This document shows, piece after piece, positions 26,742-34,926 of a DNA stretch of 64,000 nucleotides. The stretch lies in assembly GCF_036287215.1 (NCBI RefSeq), contig NZ_CP142860.1, positions 1,736,001-1,800,000 on the forward strand, given 5' to 3'. Under the pieces are notes generated by a model. It made no database searches and had not been told where the DNA came from. It saw nothing but the letters and a program-made list of their open reading frames with translations. Position 1 is the first letter of the stretch. Each line of letters opens with the position of its first letter. The position numbers and the translations under genes are program-made. The DNA is from Caproiciproducens sp. CPB-2 (GTDB lineage Bacteria; Bacillota; Clostridia; Oscillospirales; Acutalibacteraceae).

Positions 26742-27634
26742 TGCTTATGGATAAGATAAACGGTACCATTATAAAAGGTATCGGCGGTTTCTACTATGTG
26801 GAGGCCGCCGATACGCTGTATGAATGCAAAGCAAGGGGCGTGTTCCGGAAAAACAAGGTGACTCCTTTCGTCGGCGACCATGTAACCGTTAGTCTGGAGA
26901 AAGACGGGACAGGCACGATTGAGGAAATACTCCCGCGAAAGAATTCTTTGGTGCGCCCGCCGGTTGCAAACATCGATCAGCTGGTGATCGTCGTGTCGAT
27001 CTGCGATCCGTCCCCCAGCACGCTGGTGATTGACAAAATCATTGCTGCGGCGGAGGACAGGGGGATTGAGCCTGTTATCGTGATCTCCAAAAGCGATTTG
27101 AAAGACTGTCAGTGGCTGAACGACATTTATCAGACGACCGGGATTCCGCTGCTTACGGTTTCTTCGGCTACGGGTGAGGGAATTGAAGAAGTGGAGGAGC
27201 TCCTGAAGGGCAAAATATCCGCTTTTACGGGGAATTCCGGGGTCGGAAAATCCTCTCTTCTGAACAGGATCGATTCGCGTTTCCATCTTCAGACCGGAGA
27301 AATCAGCCAGAAGCTTGGACGCGGCCGCCACACCACAAGACAGGTTGCCTTTTTAAAGCTGGGGGAAAATACCTATGTCGCGGATACGCCGGGCTTTTCT
27401 TCCATCAGTGTGGAACGCTATGATCTGGTGAAAAAGGAAAACCTTCAGTATTGCTTCCGGGAATTTGAACCCTATCTGAATCAGTGCAAATTTGTCTCCT
27501 GTTCCCACACCTGCGAAAAGGGCTGCGCGGTTTTGAAAGCGGTGGAAGAGGGGGCTATCAGTAAATCCCGTCATGAAAGCTATGTCGCCATGTACAATGA
27601 AGTGAAAGATCTGAAAGAATGGAATATGAAATGA
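26741..27634 (+). CDS. rsgA: Ribosome small subunit-dependent GTPase A
   Basis: A 297-aa circularly permuted GTPase for 30S maturation. An OB fold is followed by VISKSDLKD (G4), then GNSGVGKSSLLN (G1) and DTPGFSS (G3), with a C-terminal zinc motif in CKFVSCSHTCEKGC. The start may be ATG 26741, overlapping the prkC stop, or ATG 26747. rpe, which often follows rsgA in Firmicutes, is absent; thiN starts directly in an ATGA overlap. Confidence 0.95.
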   Translation: MLMDKINGTIIKGIGGFYYVEAADTLYECKARGVFRKNKVTPFVGDHVTVSLEKDGTGTIEEILPRKNSLVRPPVANIDQLVIVVSICDPSPSTLVIDKIIAAAEDRGIEPVIVISKSDLKDCQWLNDIYQTTGIPLLTVSSATGEGIEEVEELLKGKISAFTGNSGVGKSSLLNRIDSRFHLQTGEISQKLGRGRHTTRQVAFLKLGENTYVADTPGFSSISVERYDLVKKENLQYCFREFEPYLNQCKFVSCSHTCEKGCAVLKAVEEGAISKSRHESYVAMYNEVKDLKEWNMK

Positions 27635-28254
27635 AAAAATGCGTGATTATCGGTTCGTCGCCCTGCGAATACGGCGGGATTCTGAATGAAATCGATCCTG
27701 ATCATTCTTTTATTATTTGCGCCGACGGCGGTCTGGACGTTGCGCTGGAACATCATCTTACGCCCGATCTGCTCATCGGTGATTTCGACTCTGTAAAAAA
27801 TGAATTGCCGAAGAACATTGAAACCATCCGTCTGAACAAGGAAAAAGACGATACCGACATGATGGCGGCGATCAAGGAAGCGATCAAAAGGGGATACCGT
27901 GATTTTACTCTTTTCGGCGCTCTGGGCGGCAGGATCGACCATTCCTTCTCCAATTTCTGCGCGCTGCAGTATCTGGCTTCCCAGGGCTGTAAAGCGGTGA
28001 TTGCGGACAGGGACTGCCGGGTATTCCTGCTTTCCGGCGGCAGACTGACGCTGAGCGGGCTGAAAGGCCGGACGGTTTCCGTTTTTCCTTTTGGCGTCGG
28101 TTTCTGTACGGTAAGCTACGAGGGAATGAAATATCCGCTCAGGGAAGCGTCTATTTCTTCCGCCTATCCGCTCGGCGTCAGCAATGAGATCACGGAGGAT
28201 CAGGCGCAGATTTTTGTTCACAGCGGAAACGCCCTGATTTTTTTACTGTCATAA
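27631..28254 (+). CDS. thiN: Thiamine pyrophosphokinase
   Basis: A 207-aa enzyme that pyrophosphorylates thiamine to TPP. It has CADGGLDVALEHHLTPDLLIGDFDSV, then the EKDDTDMMAAI substrate motif, and GALGGRIDHSFSN. The ATG at 27631 overlaps the rsgA stop (ATGA). It is the last large gene of the prpC-prkC-rsgA-thiN cluster and lies 5' of spoVM, as in Bacillus subtilis. Confidence 0.94.
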   Translation: MKKCVIIGSSPCEYGGILNEIDPDHSFIICADGGLDVALEHHLTPDLLIGDFDSVKNELPKNIETIRLNKEKDDTDMMAAIKEAIKRGYRDFTLFGALGGRIDHSFSNFCALQYLASQGCKAVIADRDCRVFLLSGGRLTLSGLKGRTVSVFPFGVGFCTVSYEGMKYPLREASISSAYPLGVSNEITEDQAQIFVHSGNALIFLLS

Positions 28255-28289
28255 GCGAACCAAAATCTTTGCCGCTGAATATAATGAGG

Positions 28290-28315
28290 ATAAGACAAAA
28301 GAAATATCGTCTTAT
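28290..28315. repeat. Imperfect inverted repeat between thiN and the 51-aa gene
   Basis: ATAAGAC (28290-28296) and GTCTTAT (28309-28315) are separated by 12 bases; extending outward gives nine matches in ten. There is no T-run. It could be an operator or a weak attenuator for the small-gene pair downstream. Confidence 0.35.
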
Positions 28316-28338
28316 TCTTTATAATGGCGGTGAGCTGG

Positions 28339-28494
28339 ATGTGGCAACGAAATAATTGCTTAATTGCAAAATGCGCGGTTGCTTTTGGGCTCGGGCTGGC
28401 TGCCTCTTGTTTTTGCCCAACGGGATTAATCCTGTTTATAGTAGCGATCATCATGGTCATATTGGGAATCACACTTTTAAGGTGTGGAACATAA
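28339..28494 (+). CDS. Small hydrophobic Cys-containing membrane protein (51 aa)
   Basis: The frame codes for 51 residues: a polar start (MWQRNNCLIAKC), an Ala/Gly/Cys-rich hydrophobic stretch, then a clear membrane segment (TGLILFIVAIIMVILGITLL) and a short RCGT end. Cys residues lie at 7, 12, 24, 26 and 49. The stop is 15 bases before the spoVM ATG, with the spoVM RBS between, so the two are very probably one transcript. Start choice is uncertain: ATG 28339 has a weak GGTGAG, and in-frame ATG 28324 and GTG 28330 are possible. No family is assigned with confidence. Position suggests a sporulation-stage membrane peptide (inference). Confidence 0.65.
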   Translation: MWQRNNCLIAKCAVAFGLGLAASCFCPTGLILFIVAIIMVILGITLLRCGT

Positions 28495-28509
28495 TGGGAG
28501 GTTTGTGAG

Positions 28510-28590
28510 ATGAAAGTAGTCGTTTTGAAGAGCTCGAAATTTTTAGGATTTGTATTACGAAAGTTTTTTAACATAAAAAAAGAAAATTAA
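28510..28590 (+). CDS. spoVM: Stage V sporulation protein M (26 aa)
   Basis: A 26-residue amphipathic peptide, exactly the length of Bacillus subtilis SpoVM. Ungapped comparison from memory shows identity at M1, K2, K7, K10, F11, L12, G13 and R17, with the KFLG core intact. SpoVM inserts into the outer forespore membrane by recognising positive curvature and recruits SpoIVA. The RBS is strong (GGGAGG, seven bases before ATG). Its place after thiN is that of Bacillus subtilis spoVM, and the SipL-like and spoIVA genes follow directly. Oddities: the functionally important Pro9 is Ser here and Gly14 is Phe. Confidence 0.9.
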   Translation: MKVVVLKSSKFLGFVLRKFFNIKKEN

Positions 28591-28600
28591 AAAATGGATG

Positions 28601-28629
28601 CCGGCTGCTGATGCAGCCGGTAATTTTTT
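28601..28629 (+). terminator. Terminator after spoVM
   Basis: CCGGCTGC (28601-28608), loop TGAT, GCAGCCGG (28613-28620), then TAATTTTTTA. It separates the thiN-spoVM transcript from the sipL-like gene, which needs its own promoter. Confidence 0.9.
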
Positions 28630-28639
28630 ATGCGAATGC

Positions 28640-28669
28640 GCATAAACCGTACAAGATTAGAATAACAAT
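28640..28669 (+). promoter_or_regulatory. Candidate SigE-type promoter for the sipL-like gene
   Basis: GCATAAA (28640-28646), 15 bases, then ATAACAAT (28662-28669). This loosely fits the SigE pattern (ATA-containing -35, spacing 14-15, -10 CATACAAT; five of eight -10 bases match). No good SigA promoter is visible in the gap. SigE control is expected from the known regulon of sipL and spoIVA but is not shown by this match alone. Confidence 0.35.
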
Positions 28670-28700
28670 TAGGTAGAAACAGGAAAAGGAGAGAACCTTT

Positions 28701-30236
28701 ATGGATTATATGCTTAACCGTGAGGCATTGGCCACCAGCGAAGTGATTTATGATGGCTGCCAGGAGCAGCCGGTGGATCTCGACATCAGCCTGCCTGACT
28801 ACTGCCCCGATATACAGCGCATTTTAAAATGTCAGGTTTATCCGCACATTACCTCCAGAAGCATTACAGGGGACAGACTGGAACTGGAAGGCAGTTACAC
28901 CGTGAAAATACTCTATCTTGATCCCGGCGGTACGGCTGTTCACTGCTATGAAACCAGTCAGTCGTTTTCCGCCGCCATCCAGTTGAAGCAGGCTGCCGAC
29001 AACGCGCAGATTTTTGCGTTTACCAGGGTGGAATATATTAACTGCCGTGCGACCAGTCCCCGGCGCCTGGACATACACGGTTCTTTTTCCGCATGCGCAA
29101 AAGTAATTGTGCAGGGGGAGAACGAGGTGGTCTCCAACATAGACGGCGAAGGAGTGGAAGAGCAGAAAAGCACACTGTCGATCAACAAGATGGCCGGGTT
29201 CGCTCAGCAGCAGTTTACGGTGGAAGAGGTGCTGGAGCTCGGGCAGGGCAAGCCGCCCGCGGATAGTCTGGTCCGTTCCGACGCGTTTGCGGTGCTTCAG
29301 GACTATACCCCTGTCGCAAACAAGCTGATGATCAAGGGAGAAGTATGTGTAAAATTCCTGTATTCCACAGCGGATAACGAAGCTGCTCTGGAAGTGATGG
29401 AGTACGCACTTCCGTTCAATGAAATGGTTGACTGTGAGGGAGCCTCAGAAAACTGTATCTTCAATATCCAGCTGAATGTTGCCGGGCTGGAAGCACAGAT
29501 CAAAAATGATTATTCCGGTGATCAGACTTACTTTGACGTTCAGGCCAGGGTGTTTGTAAATGCGTCCGCCTATCAGAATTCCGACGTTACTATGGTAACG
29601 GACGCCTATTCCAAGCAGTACGAGCTGAACATCAGCTCCAAACAGAAAAACATCGACAATGCTGTTGAATTCATCAACGATACCGATATTCACAAGGGTT
29701 CTCTGGCACTGGAGGATGTACCGATTTCAAAGATTATCGATATCTGGAATGAAATGAACACTGTTTCCGCCGACTATGCAAACGGACAAATCAATTACAA
29801 GGGGAAATTCAATATCTGTGTGCTTGCCCTGAATCCGGACAATAAGGCGGTCTATTTTGAACGGCTGATGGATTTTGAATATGCCCGCCCCTACCAGGCG
29901 AAAGAGGATCATATCAAATGCAGCGCCTCGATGCTGGTAGCGGGGATCAGCTACCGGATTACGGGCGGCGGAATTGATCTGAAGGTTGAATTAAGGCTCA
30001 GCGCCGGAATTTACAGCCAATACAACCTGAAGCTGATCACGGATGTCGCAGCTGACGAAACCAAACCCAGGGCACAGGACAAATCCGCGGCATTAAGTAT
30101 TTATTACGCCGACGCGGGTGAAAGCTTATGGAATATCGCCCGTGAATACTGCACCTCGGTCAATGCGATTAAACTGGAAAACGACCTTACCGGTGATTTC
30201 GTTGAGAACAGGGGGATGCTGCTGATTCCTATGTAA
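28701..30236 (+). CDS. sipL: SPOCS/DUF3794 and LysM protein, SipL-like coat morphogenesis factor
   Basis: A 511-aa protein with SPOCS (DUF3794) regions (residues about 30-140, beginning VDLDISLPDYCPDIQRILKCQ, with further repeats to about 450) and a C-terminal LysM domain (residues 462-511, DAGESLWNIAREY to LLIPM). This is the architecture of Clostridioides difficile SipL, whose LysM domain binds SpoIVA. spoIVA is the next gene here, 60 bases downstream. No signal peptide is present, which fits a mother-cell cytosolic coat protein. Other DUF3794/LysM paralogs exist in clostridia, so the SipL assignment rests partly on context. Confidence 0.85.
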   Translation: MDYMLNREALATSEVIYDGCQEQPVDLDISLPDYCPDIQRILKCQVYPHITSRSITGDRLELEGSYTVKILYLDPGGTAVHCYETSQSFSAAIQLKQAADNAQIFAFTRVEYINCRATSPRRLDIHGSFSACAKVIVQGENEVVSNIDGEGVEEQKSTLSINKMAGFAQQQFTVEEVLELGQGKPPADSLVRSDAFAVLQDYTPVANKLMIKGEVCVKFLYSTADNEAALEVMEYALPFNEMVDCEGASENCIFNIQLNVAGLEAQIKNDYSGDQTYFDVQARVFVNASAYQNSDVTMVTDAYSKQYELNISSKQKNIDNAVEFINDTDIHKGSLALEDVPISKIIDIWNEMNTVSADYANGQINYKGKFNICVLALNPDNKAVYFERLMDFEYARPYQAKEDHIKCSASMLVAGISYRITGGGIDLKVELRLSAGIYSQYNLKLITDVAADETKPRAQDKSAALSIYYADAGESLWNIAREYCTSVNAIKLENDLTGDFVENRGMLLIPM

Positions 30237-30296
30237 GGATTCCTTGAGAGACATTCGCAATAAAAATTAAATTTCTCTGCCTGAGGGGGAGGTAAA

Positions 30297-31775
30297 ATGG
30301 AAGAACGCAATATTTACAGTGATATTTCCCAGCGCACGAACGGTGATATTTATATTGGGGTGGTAGGTCCGGTAAGAACCGGAAAATCCACTTTTATTAA
30401 GAAATTCATGGATACCATCGTCGTTCCGAACATGGATTCCAACTACAGGCGCGACCGCGCGATCGATGAAATGCCGCAGTCCGCCGCAGGACGTACCATT
30501 ATGACGACGGAACCGAAATTTATTCCGGAACAGGCCGTCAAAGTAAAAGTGGATGACAGCGCCACCTTCTCGGTGCGTATGATCGACTGCGTCGGCTACA
30601 TCGTTCCAAGCGCGCTCGGATACATAGAGAACGATCAGCCGCGCATGGTGATGACCCCGTGGTACGACGAGCCGATTCCGTTCAACATGGCTGCGGAAAT
30701 CGGGACCAAGAAGGTCATTACGGAGCACTCGACTATCGGGCTGGTCGTCACGACCGACGGCAGCATCAGCGATATTCCCCGGGAGGAATACGAGGAAGCG
30801 GAAGAGAGGGTCGTGAAAGAGCTGAAGGAAATCAACAAACCCTTTATTGTCCTTCTGAACTGTACCGACCCGAATTCAAGTCCTGCGGTTTCCATGGCTT
30901 CGCAGATGCAGGAGAAATACAAGGTACCCGTGGCGCCCGTCAACTGCCTTGAAATGGAAGAGGGACAAATCAGGGATATTCTTTCCAAAGTGCTGTTTGA
31001 ATTCCCGGTGAAGGCGATTAAGGTCGACATGCCGCGCTGGCTTTCCAGCCTTGAAAAAAATCATTGGCTGCGTTCCGCTGTCTACGGCACCATCCAGAAT
31101 TCGGCTTCGAAAATCTCCCGGATACGGGAAGTCGGGTCGATTATCAACGATATCAATCAATGCGAATATGTCAGCGGCGCAAAAACCGAATCCATCGATC
31201 TGGGAACCGGCAACGCGCGGGTTGCCGTCAATCTGCAGCCGAATCTGTTCTATAAAATCCTGGGTGAAAAAACCGGTATCGATATTGAGGATGAGGGTGG
31301 GCTCCTCGACAGCATCCTCGGACTTGCAAAAATCCGGGATCAATATAACAAGATCAAAGACGCCTATCAGGATGTGCAGGACACCGGCTATGGAATTGTG
31401 ATGCCGGATATTGAGGAGCTTACGCTCGACGAGCCCGAGATTATCAAACAGGGCGGCAAATACGGGGTGCGTCTGAAAGCGGCGGCGCCTTCCATCCACA
31501 TGATGAAGACGAAAATTACGACGGAGCTGACGCCGATTGTGGGTTCCGAGCAGCAGTCGCAGGATCTGATCATGTATCTGCTGAAGGAATTTGAGGAAAG
31601 CCCCTCCAAAATCTGGGAATCCAATATCTTCGGCAAGAGCCTGCACGAGCTTGTGAACGAGGGCCTGCACAACAAGCTGTACAGAATGCCTACGGACGCA
31701 CGGGATAAGGTGCGCGAGACGATAGAACGGATCATCAATGAAGGCTGCAACGGCCTGATATGCATTATCCTGTAA
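30297..31775 (+). CDS. spoIVA: Stage IV sporulation protein A, coat basal-layer ATPase
   Basis: A 492-aa protein, the same length as Bacillus subtilis SpoIVA. The Walker A motif GPVRTGKST lies at residues 24-32, with Lys at 30 as in Bacillus. The TRAFAC-type NTPase domain occupies the first half, and the middle and C-terminal regions end at the typical CNGLICIIL. SpoIVA hydrolyses ATP to polymerise on the forespore surface, anchored by SpoVM. The RBS is GGGGGAGG. A strong terminator follows. Cotranscription with the sipL-like gene is likely. Confidence 0.97.
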   Translation: MEERNIYSDISQRTNGDIYIGVVGPVRTGKSTFIKKFMDTIVVPNMDSNYRRDRAIDEMPQSAAGRTIMTTEPKFIPEQAVKVKVDDSATFSVRMIDCVGYIVPSALGYIENDQPRMVMTPWYDEPIPFNMAAEIGTKKVITEHSTIGLVVTTDGSISDIPREEYEEAEERVVKELKEINKPFIVLLNCTDPNSSPAVSMASQMQEKYKVPVAPVNCLEMEEGQIRDILSKVLFEFPVKAIKVDMPRWLSSLEKNHWLRSAVYGTIQNSASKISRIREVGSIINDINQCEYVSGAKTESIDLGTGNARVAVNLQPNLFYKILGEKTGIDIEDEGGLLDSILGLAKIRDQYNKIKDAYQDVQDTGYGIVMPDIEELTLDEPEIIKQGGKYGVRLKAAAPSIHMMKTKITTELTPIVGSEQQSQDLIMYLLKEFEESPSKIWESNIFGKSLHELVNEGLHNKLYRMPTDARDKVRETIERIINEGCNGLICIIL

Positions 31776-31797
31776 AATTCATAAAATAAACCGCAAA

Positions 31798-31833
31798 TGT
31801 GATTCGGCAAAATTAGCCGAATCACATTTTTTT
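31798..31833 (+). terminator. Strong terminator after spoIVA
   Basis: TGTGATTCGGC (31798-31808) pairs perfectly with GCCGAATCACA (31816-31826) around a 7-base loop, followed by seven T. Confidence 0.95.
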
Positions 31834-31834
31834 A

Positions 31835-31863
31835 TTGATAAATCTGCTACAAACCTTTATAAT
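31835..31863 (+). promoter_or_regulatory. SigA-type promoter for nfnAB
   Basis: TTGATA (31835-31840), a 17-base spacer and TATAAT (31858-31863) directly after the spoIVA terminator. Start near 31870; the first codon is at 31912. Confidence 0.85.
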
Positions 31864-31911
31864 AAAAAAAGACTATGTTTTACTACTCGTTAAAGAAAAG
31901 GGAGTGTACCG

Positions 31912-32760
31912 ATGTTTACGATTGTGGAGAAGCGGATATTGAATGATTCGATGACATTGATGGCGGTAGAAGCGCCATATATTGCGAAAAAGGCGAAAGC
32001 CGGCCAGTTCATTATTCTGCGTGTCAATGAATTCGGGGAAAGGATTCCTCTGACGGTAGCGGACTACGACCGCGAGAAGGGAACCATCACCATTATTTAT
32101 CAGAAGGTCGGAAAGACGACCCTGATGCTGGATCAGTTGAACGTCGGCGACGCGATTCTGGATTTCATCGGGCCTTTGGGAAAAGCGACCGAGCTGGGGG
32201 GCTACAAAAACGTAGCGGTGATTGGCGGCGGCGCCGGCTGTGCGATCGCGTACCCGCAGGCGAAGGCCCTGCACGGCATGGGCGCGAAGGTGGACATGAT
32301 CGCGGGATTCCGGAATCAGGACATCATCATCCTGGAAGACGAGATGAAAGCGGTCAGCGATCATCTGATCCTGACAACGGACGACGGCTCCAACGGAAAC
32401 AAGGGCTTTGTGACCGACGCCCTGCGTAAAAATATTGAGGACGGGGCAAATTACGACCTGGTCATCGCCATCGGGCCGCTCGTCATGATGCGCGCCGTCT
32501 GCAACCTGACCAAAGAGTACAACATCAAAACGCTCATCAGCATGAACCCCATTATGATCGACGGGACCGGCATGTGCGGCGGATGCAGGCTGACGGTCGG
32601 CGGAAAAACCAAATTCGCCTGTGTGGACGGTCCGGATTTCGACGGCCACGAAGTGGACTTCGACGAGGCCATCAAAAGATCGAGAACCTATTCTGAGTCG
32701 GAAAAAGAAGCGACGCGCGAATACAACTGCCGCTTGATGGAGGGTGCGAAAAATGCCTAA
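31912..32760 (+). CDS. nfnA: NADH-dependent ferredoxin:NADP+ oxidoreductase, subunit A
   Basis: A 282-aa member of the PyrK/ferredoxin-NADP reductase-like family. It has an FAD-binding beta-barrel (RVNEFGERIPLTVADYD), an NAD-binding domain (VIGGGAGCAIAYPQAKAL) and a C-terminal 2Fe-2S site (GTGMCGGCRLTVGGKTKFACVDGP). With NfnB it forms the cytosolic electron-bifurcating transhydrogenase coupling NADH and reduced ferredoxin oxidation to NADP+ reduction. Its end overlaps nfnB by eight bases. PyrK-like or sulfide dehydrogenase labels are less likely, given the glutamate-synthase-like partner. Confidence 0.92.
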   Translation: MFTIVEKRILNDSMTLMAVEAPYIAKKAKAGQFIILRVNEFGERIPLTVADYDREKGTITIIYQKVGKTTLMLDQLNVGDAILDFIGPLGKATELGGYKNVAVIGGGAGCAIAYPQAKALHGMGAKVDMIAGFRNQDIIILEDEMKAVSDHLILTTDDGSNGNKGFVTDALRKNIEDGANYDLVIAIGPLVMMRAVCNLTKEYNIKTLISMNPIMIDGTGMCGGCRLTVGGKTKFACVDGPDFDGHEVDFDEAIKRSRTYSESEKEATREYNCRLMEGAKNA

Positions 32761-34156
32761 TATGTCCAAAGTAAAAACGCCGATGCCGGAGCAGGACCCC
32801 AATGTGCGCAACAAGAACTTTGAAGAAGTCTCGCTTGGTTACACGGAAGAAATGGCCGCGGAAGAGGCCAAACGGTGCCTGAACTGCAAAAACAAGCCGT
32901 GTGTCAGCGGATGCCCGGTCGGCGTGCGCATTCCCGAGTTTATCAGCTGCGTCGCTTCCGGCGATATGGAAAACGCGTACAGGATCATTAAGACGACGAA
33001 CTCCCTTCCCGCCGTCTGCGGAAGGGTCTGCCCGCAGGAATCCCAGTGCGAGCAAAAATGTGTGCGCGGCATCAAAGGGGAGCCGGTGGGGATCGGCCGT
33101 CTGGAACGCTATGTGGCCGACTGGCACATGAAGCACGGCGGGGCCGAGACGTTTGAGGGGAAACCGAACGGACACAAGGTCGCCGTGATCGGGGCGGGGC
33201 CCGCGGGCCTGACCTGCGCCGGGGACCTGGCGGCCCTGGGGTACTCCGTTACCGTGTTTGAGGCACTGCATACCGCGGGCGGCGTACTGATGTACGGCAT
33301 CCCGCAGTTCAGACTGCCGAAGGAGATCGTGCAGAAGGAAATCGACGGTCTGAGGGACAAGGGCGTCGACATTCAGACCGATATGGTCATGGGCAAGGTG
33401 CTGTCGGTAGACGAGCTGTTTGAAATGGGCTATGAAGCCGTATTCATCGGCACCGGCGCCGGACTGCCCAGCTTTATGAATATTCCCGGCGAAGAACTGG
33501 TCGGGACTTACTCGGCCAATGAATTCCTGACCAGGGTGAACCTGATGAAAGCCTATCTGGACGAATACGACACCCCGATTATCCGGCCGAAGAACGTCGC
33601 CGTTGTGGGTGGCGGCAACGTGGCGATGGACGCCGCGAGGACCGCCAAACGTCTGGGCGCGGAGAATGTGTATATTGTGTACCGCCGCGCCGAAGAGCAG
33701 ATGCCCGCGCGGAAAGAGGAAATTCACCACGCGAAGGAAGAGGGTATTCTCTTCAATCTTTTACGCAATCCCGTTGCCATCCACGGCGACGAAAACGGCA
33801 GGGTCAGGTCGATCGAGTGCATCGAGATGGAGCTTGGCGAACCGGATGCTTCCGGCAGGCGCAAGCCGGTGCCCAAAGAAGGCTCCAACTTTGAAATCCC
33901 GGTGGACTGTGTGGTCATGGCGATCGGCAACTCGCCGAACCCGCTGATCCGCTCCACGACAGAGGGCCTGGAAGCAAACAGGAAGGGCTGCATCGTTGTG
34001 GATGAAGCGACCATGGCGACGACCCGGGAGGGCGTTTACGCCGCGGGGGACGCCGTCAGCGGTGCCGCAACCGTGATTTTGGCCATGGGCGGCGGCAAGG
34101 AAGCCGCCCGCTCCATCGATCAGTATATCCGGTCCAAAGCAGACAAAGCAAAATAA
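32753..34156 (+). CDS. nfnB: NADH-dependent ferredoxin:NADP+ oxidoreductase, subunit B (GltA-like)
   Basis: A 467-aa protein of the glutamate synthase small-subunit family. N-terminal Cys clusters (CLNCKNKPCVSGCPV and CGRVCPQESQCEQKC) should hold two 4Fe-4S centres. Two dinucleotide-binding folds follow: VIGAGPAGLTCAGDLA near residue 143 for FAD and VVGGGNVAMDAARTA near residue 283 for NADPH. Start ATG 32753 follows GGAGGG by eight bases. The pairing with nfnA distinguishes it from a true glutamate synthase subunit. A terminator follows. Confidence 0.94.
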   Translation: MPNMSKVKTPMPEQDPNVRNKNFEEVSLGYTEEMAAEEAKRCLNCKNKPCVSGCPVGVRIPEFISCVASGDMENAYRIIKTTNSLPAVCGRVCPQESQCEQKCVRGIKGEPVGIGRLERYVADWHMKHGGAETFEGKPNGHKVAVIGAGPAGLTCAGDLAALGYSVTVFEALHTAGGVLMYGIPQFRLPKEIVQKEIDGLRDKGVDIQTDMVMGKVLSVDELFEMGYEAVFIGTGAGLPSFMNIPGEELVGTYSANEFLTRVNLMKAYLDEYDTPIIRPKNVAVVGGGNVAMDAARTAKRLGAENVYIVYRRAEEQMPARKEEIHHAKEEGILFNLLRNPVAIHGDENGRVRSIECIEMELGEPDASGRRKPVPKEGSNFEIPVDCVVMAIGNSPNPLIRSTTEGLEANRKGCIVVDEATMATTREGVYAAGDAVSGAATVILAMGGGKEAARSIDQYIRSKADKAK

Positions 34157-34171
34157 GGACAAAACCGACTG

Positions 34172-34198
34172 AACCGCCGTAAAATACGGCGGTTTTTT
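34172..34198 (+). terminator. Terminator after nfnAB
   Basis: AACCGCCGTA (34172-34181), an AAA loop, and TACGGCGGTT (34185-34194), followed by TTTT. A perfect GC-rich stem. Confidence 0.93.
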
Positions 34199-34269
34199 CA
34201 TATCAGGGCATCTTCCACCTGCATCGGACATATTATTATTAGGATTATAATGATGCAGGAGGAATAACA

Positions 34270-34926
34270 ATGGACGATCGGTATGAAGATAATCGGTATG
34301 ATAAAGATTATGAAGATGACTACGAAGACGATGACGACGGTTATGTAGAAGATCATTACGAGGATGTCTACAGCAGAAATGACAACAGGAATTACAGGAA
34401 TCACGAAAAAGATGATCAGCGGGACTACGAAAGGAATTATGAAAAGGACTACGACGGACAGCAATACAGGAGGAACAAAAAAGCGAAAACCCTCAGCACA
34501 AGACTGCTGACCACAATTCAAATAACGGTATGTTCGATCATTTTAGCCACGGCGGTCTTTCTCCGGGTCTTTGGGGGCAATGCATATCTGATCATCAAAA
34601 ACTGGTATCTGCAGAACATCAATAATTCCATTGTTCCAACCGAGGATATCGACCATGTAAAACATACCGTTGTAGAGATATTGCCGTCGGTTACCGATTT
34701 TTTTACAAAGCCGCGCGCTCAGGATAATTCCTCCCAGTCAGAAAGCACCGCCTCCCAGCCCGGTGTGACTTCCCGGACAAGTGAGAATCCGCAAAGCGGC
34801 GTCAATTCACAGGCAAATCCCGGGTCTCAGGCCGGAACCGTTTCCCAGTCTGACGCAGGTTCCGCAACAAATTCACAGCAGCCGGAGAACCAGCAGGCGG
34901 CACCCTCCCAGCAGGTCAGCGGCTGA
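34270..34926 (+). CDS. Acidic single-pass membrane protein with disordered Ser/Gln-rich tail
   Basis: A 218-aa protein that matches no family I know. Residues 1-75 are dominated by Asp, Glu, Tyr, Asn and Arg, with near-repeats of DxYE/DxxY units. A basic KKAKTLSTR precedes one membrane segment (about 80-103). A short extracytoplasmic part follows, then a Ser/Gln/Pro/Asn-rich tail (about 150-218). The RBS is strong (CAGGAGGA). A TATAAT lies at 34246-34251 with a poor -35. It overlaps the M50 protease start by one base, the position spoIVFA takes before spoIVFB in Bacillus, but no LytM domain is visible. Confidence 0.75.
   Translation: MDDRYEDNRYDKDYEDDYEDDDDGYVEDHYEDVYSRNDNRNYRNHEKDDQRDYERNYEKDYDGQQYRRNKKAKTLSTRLLTTIQITVCSIILATAVFLRVFGGNAYLIIKNWYLQNINNSIVPTEDIDHVKHTVVEILPSVTDFFTKPRAQDNSSQSESTASQPGVTSRTSENPQSGVNSQANPGSQAGTVSQSDAGSATNSQQPENQQAAPSQQVSG

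Noticed and set aside
31873..34014. Long minus-strand open frames opposite nfnA and nfnB
   Set aside because: His/Arg/Gly-rich shadow translations of GC-rich genes, with no start signals; nfnAB on the plus strand is certain.
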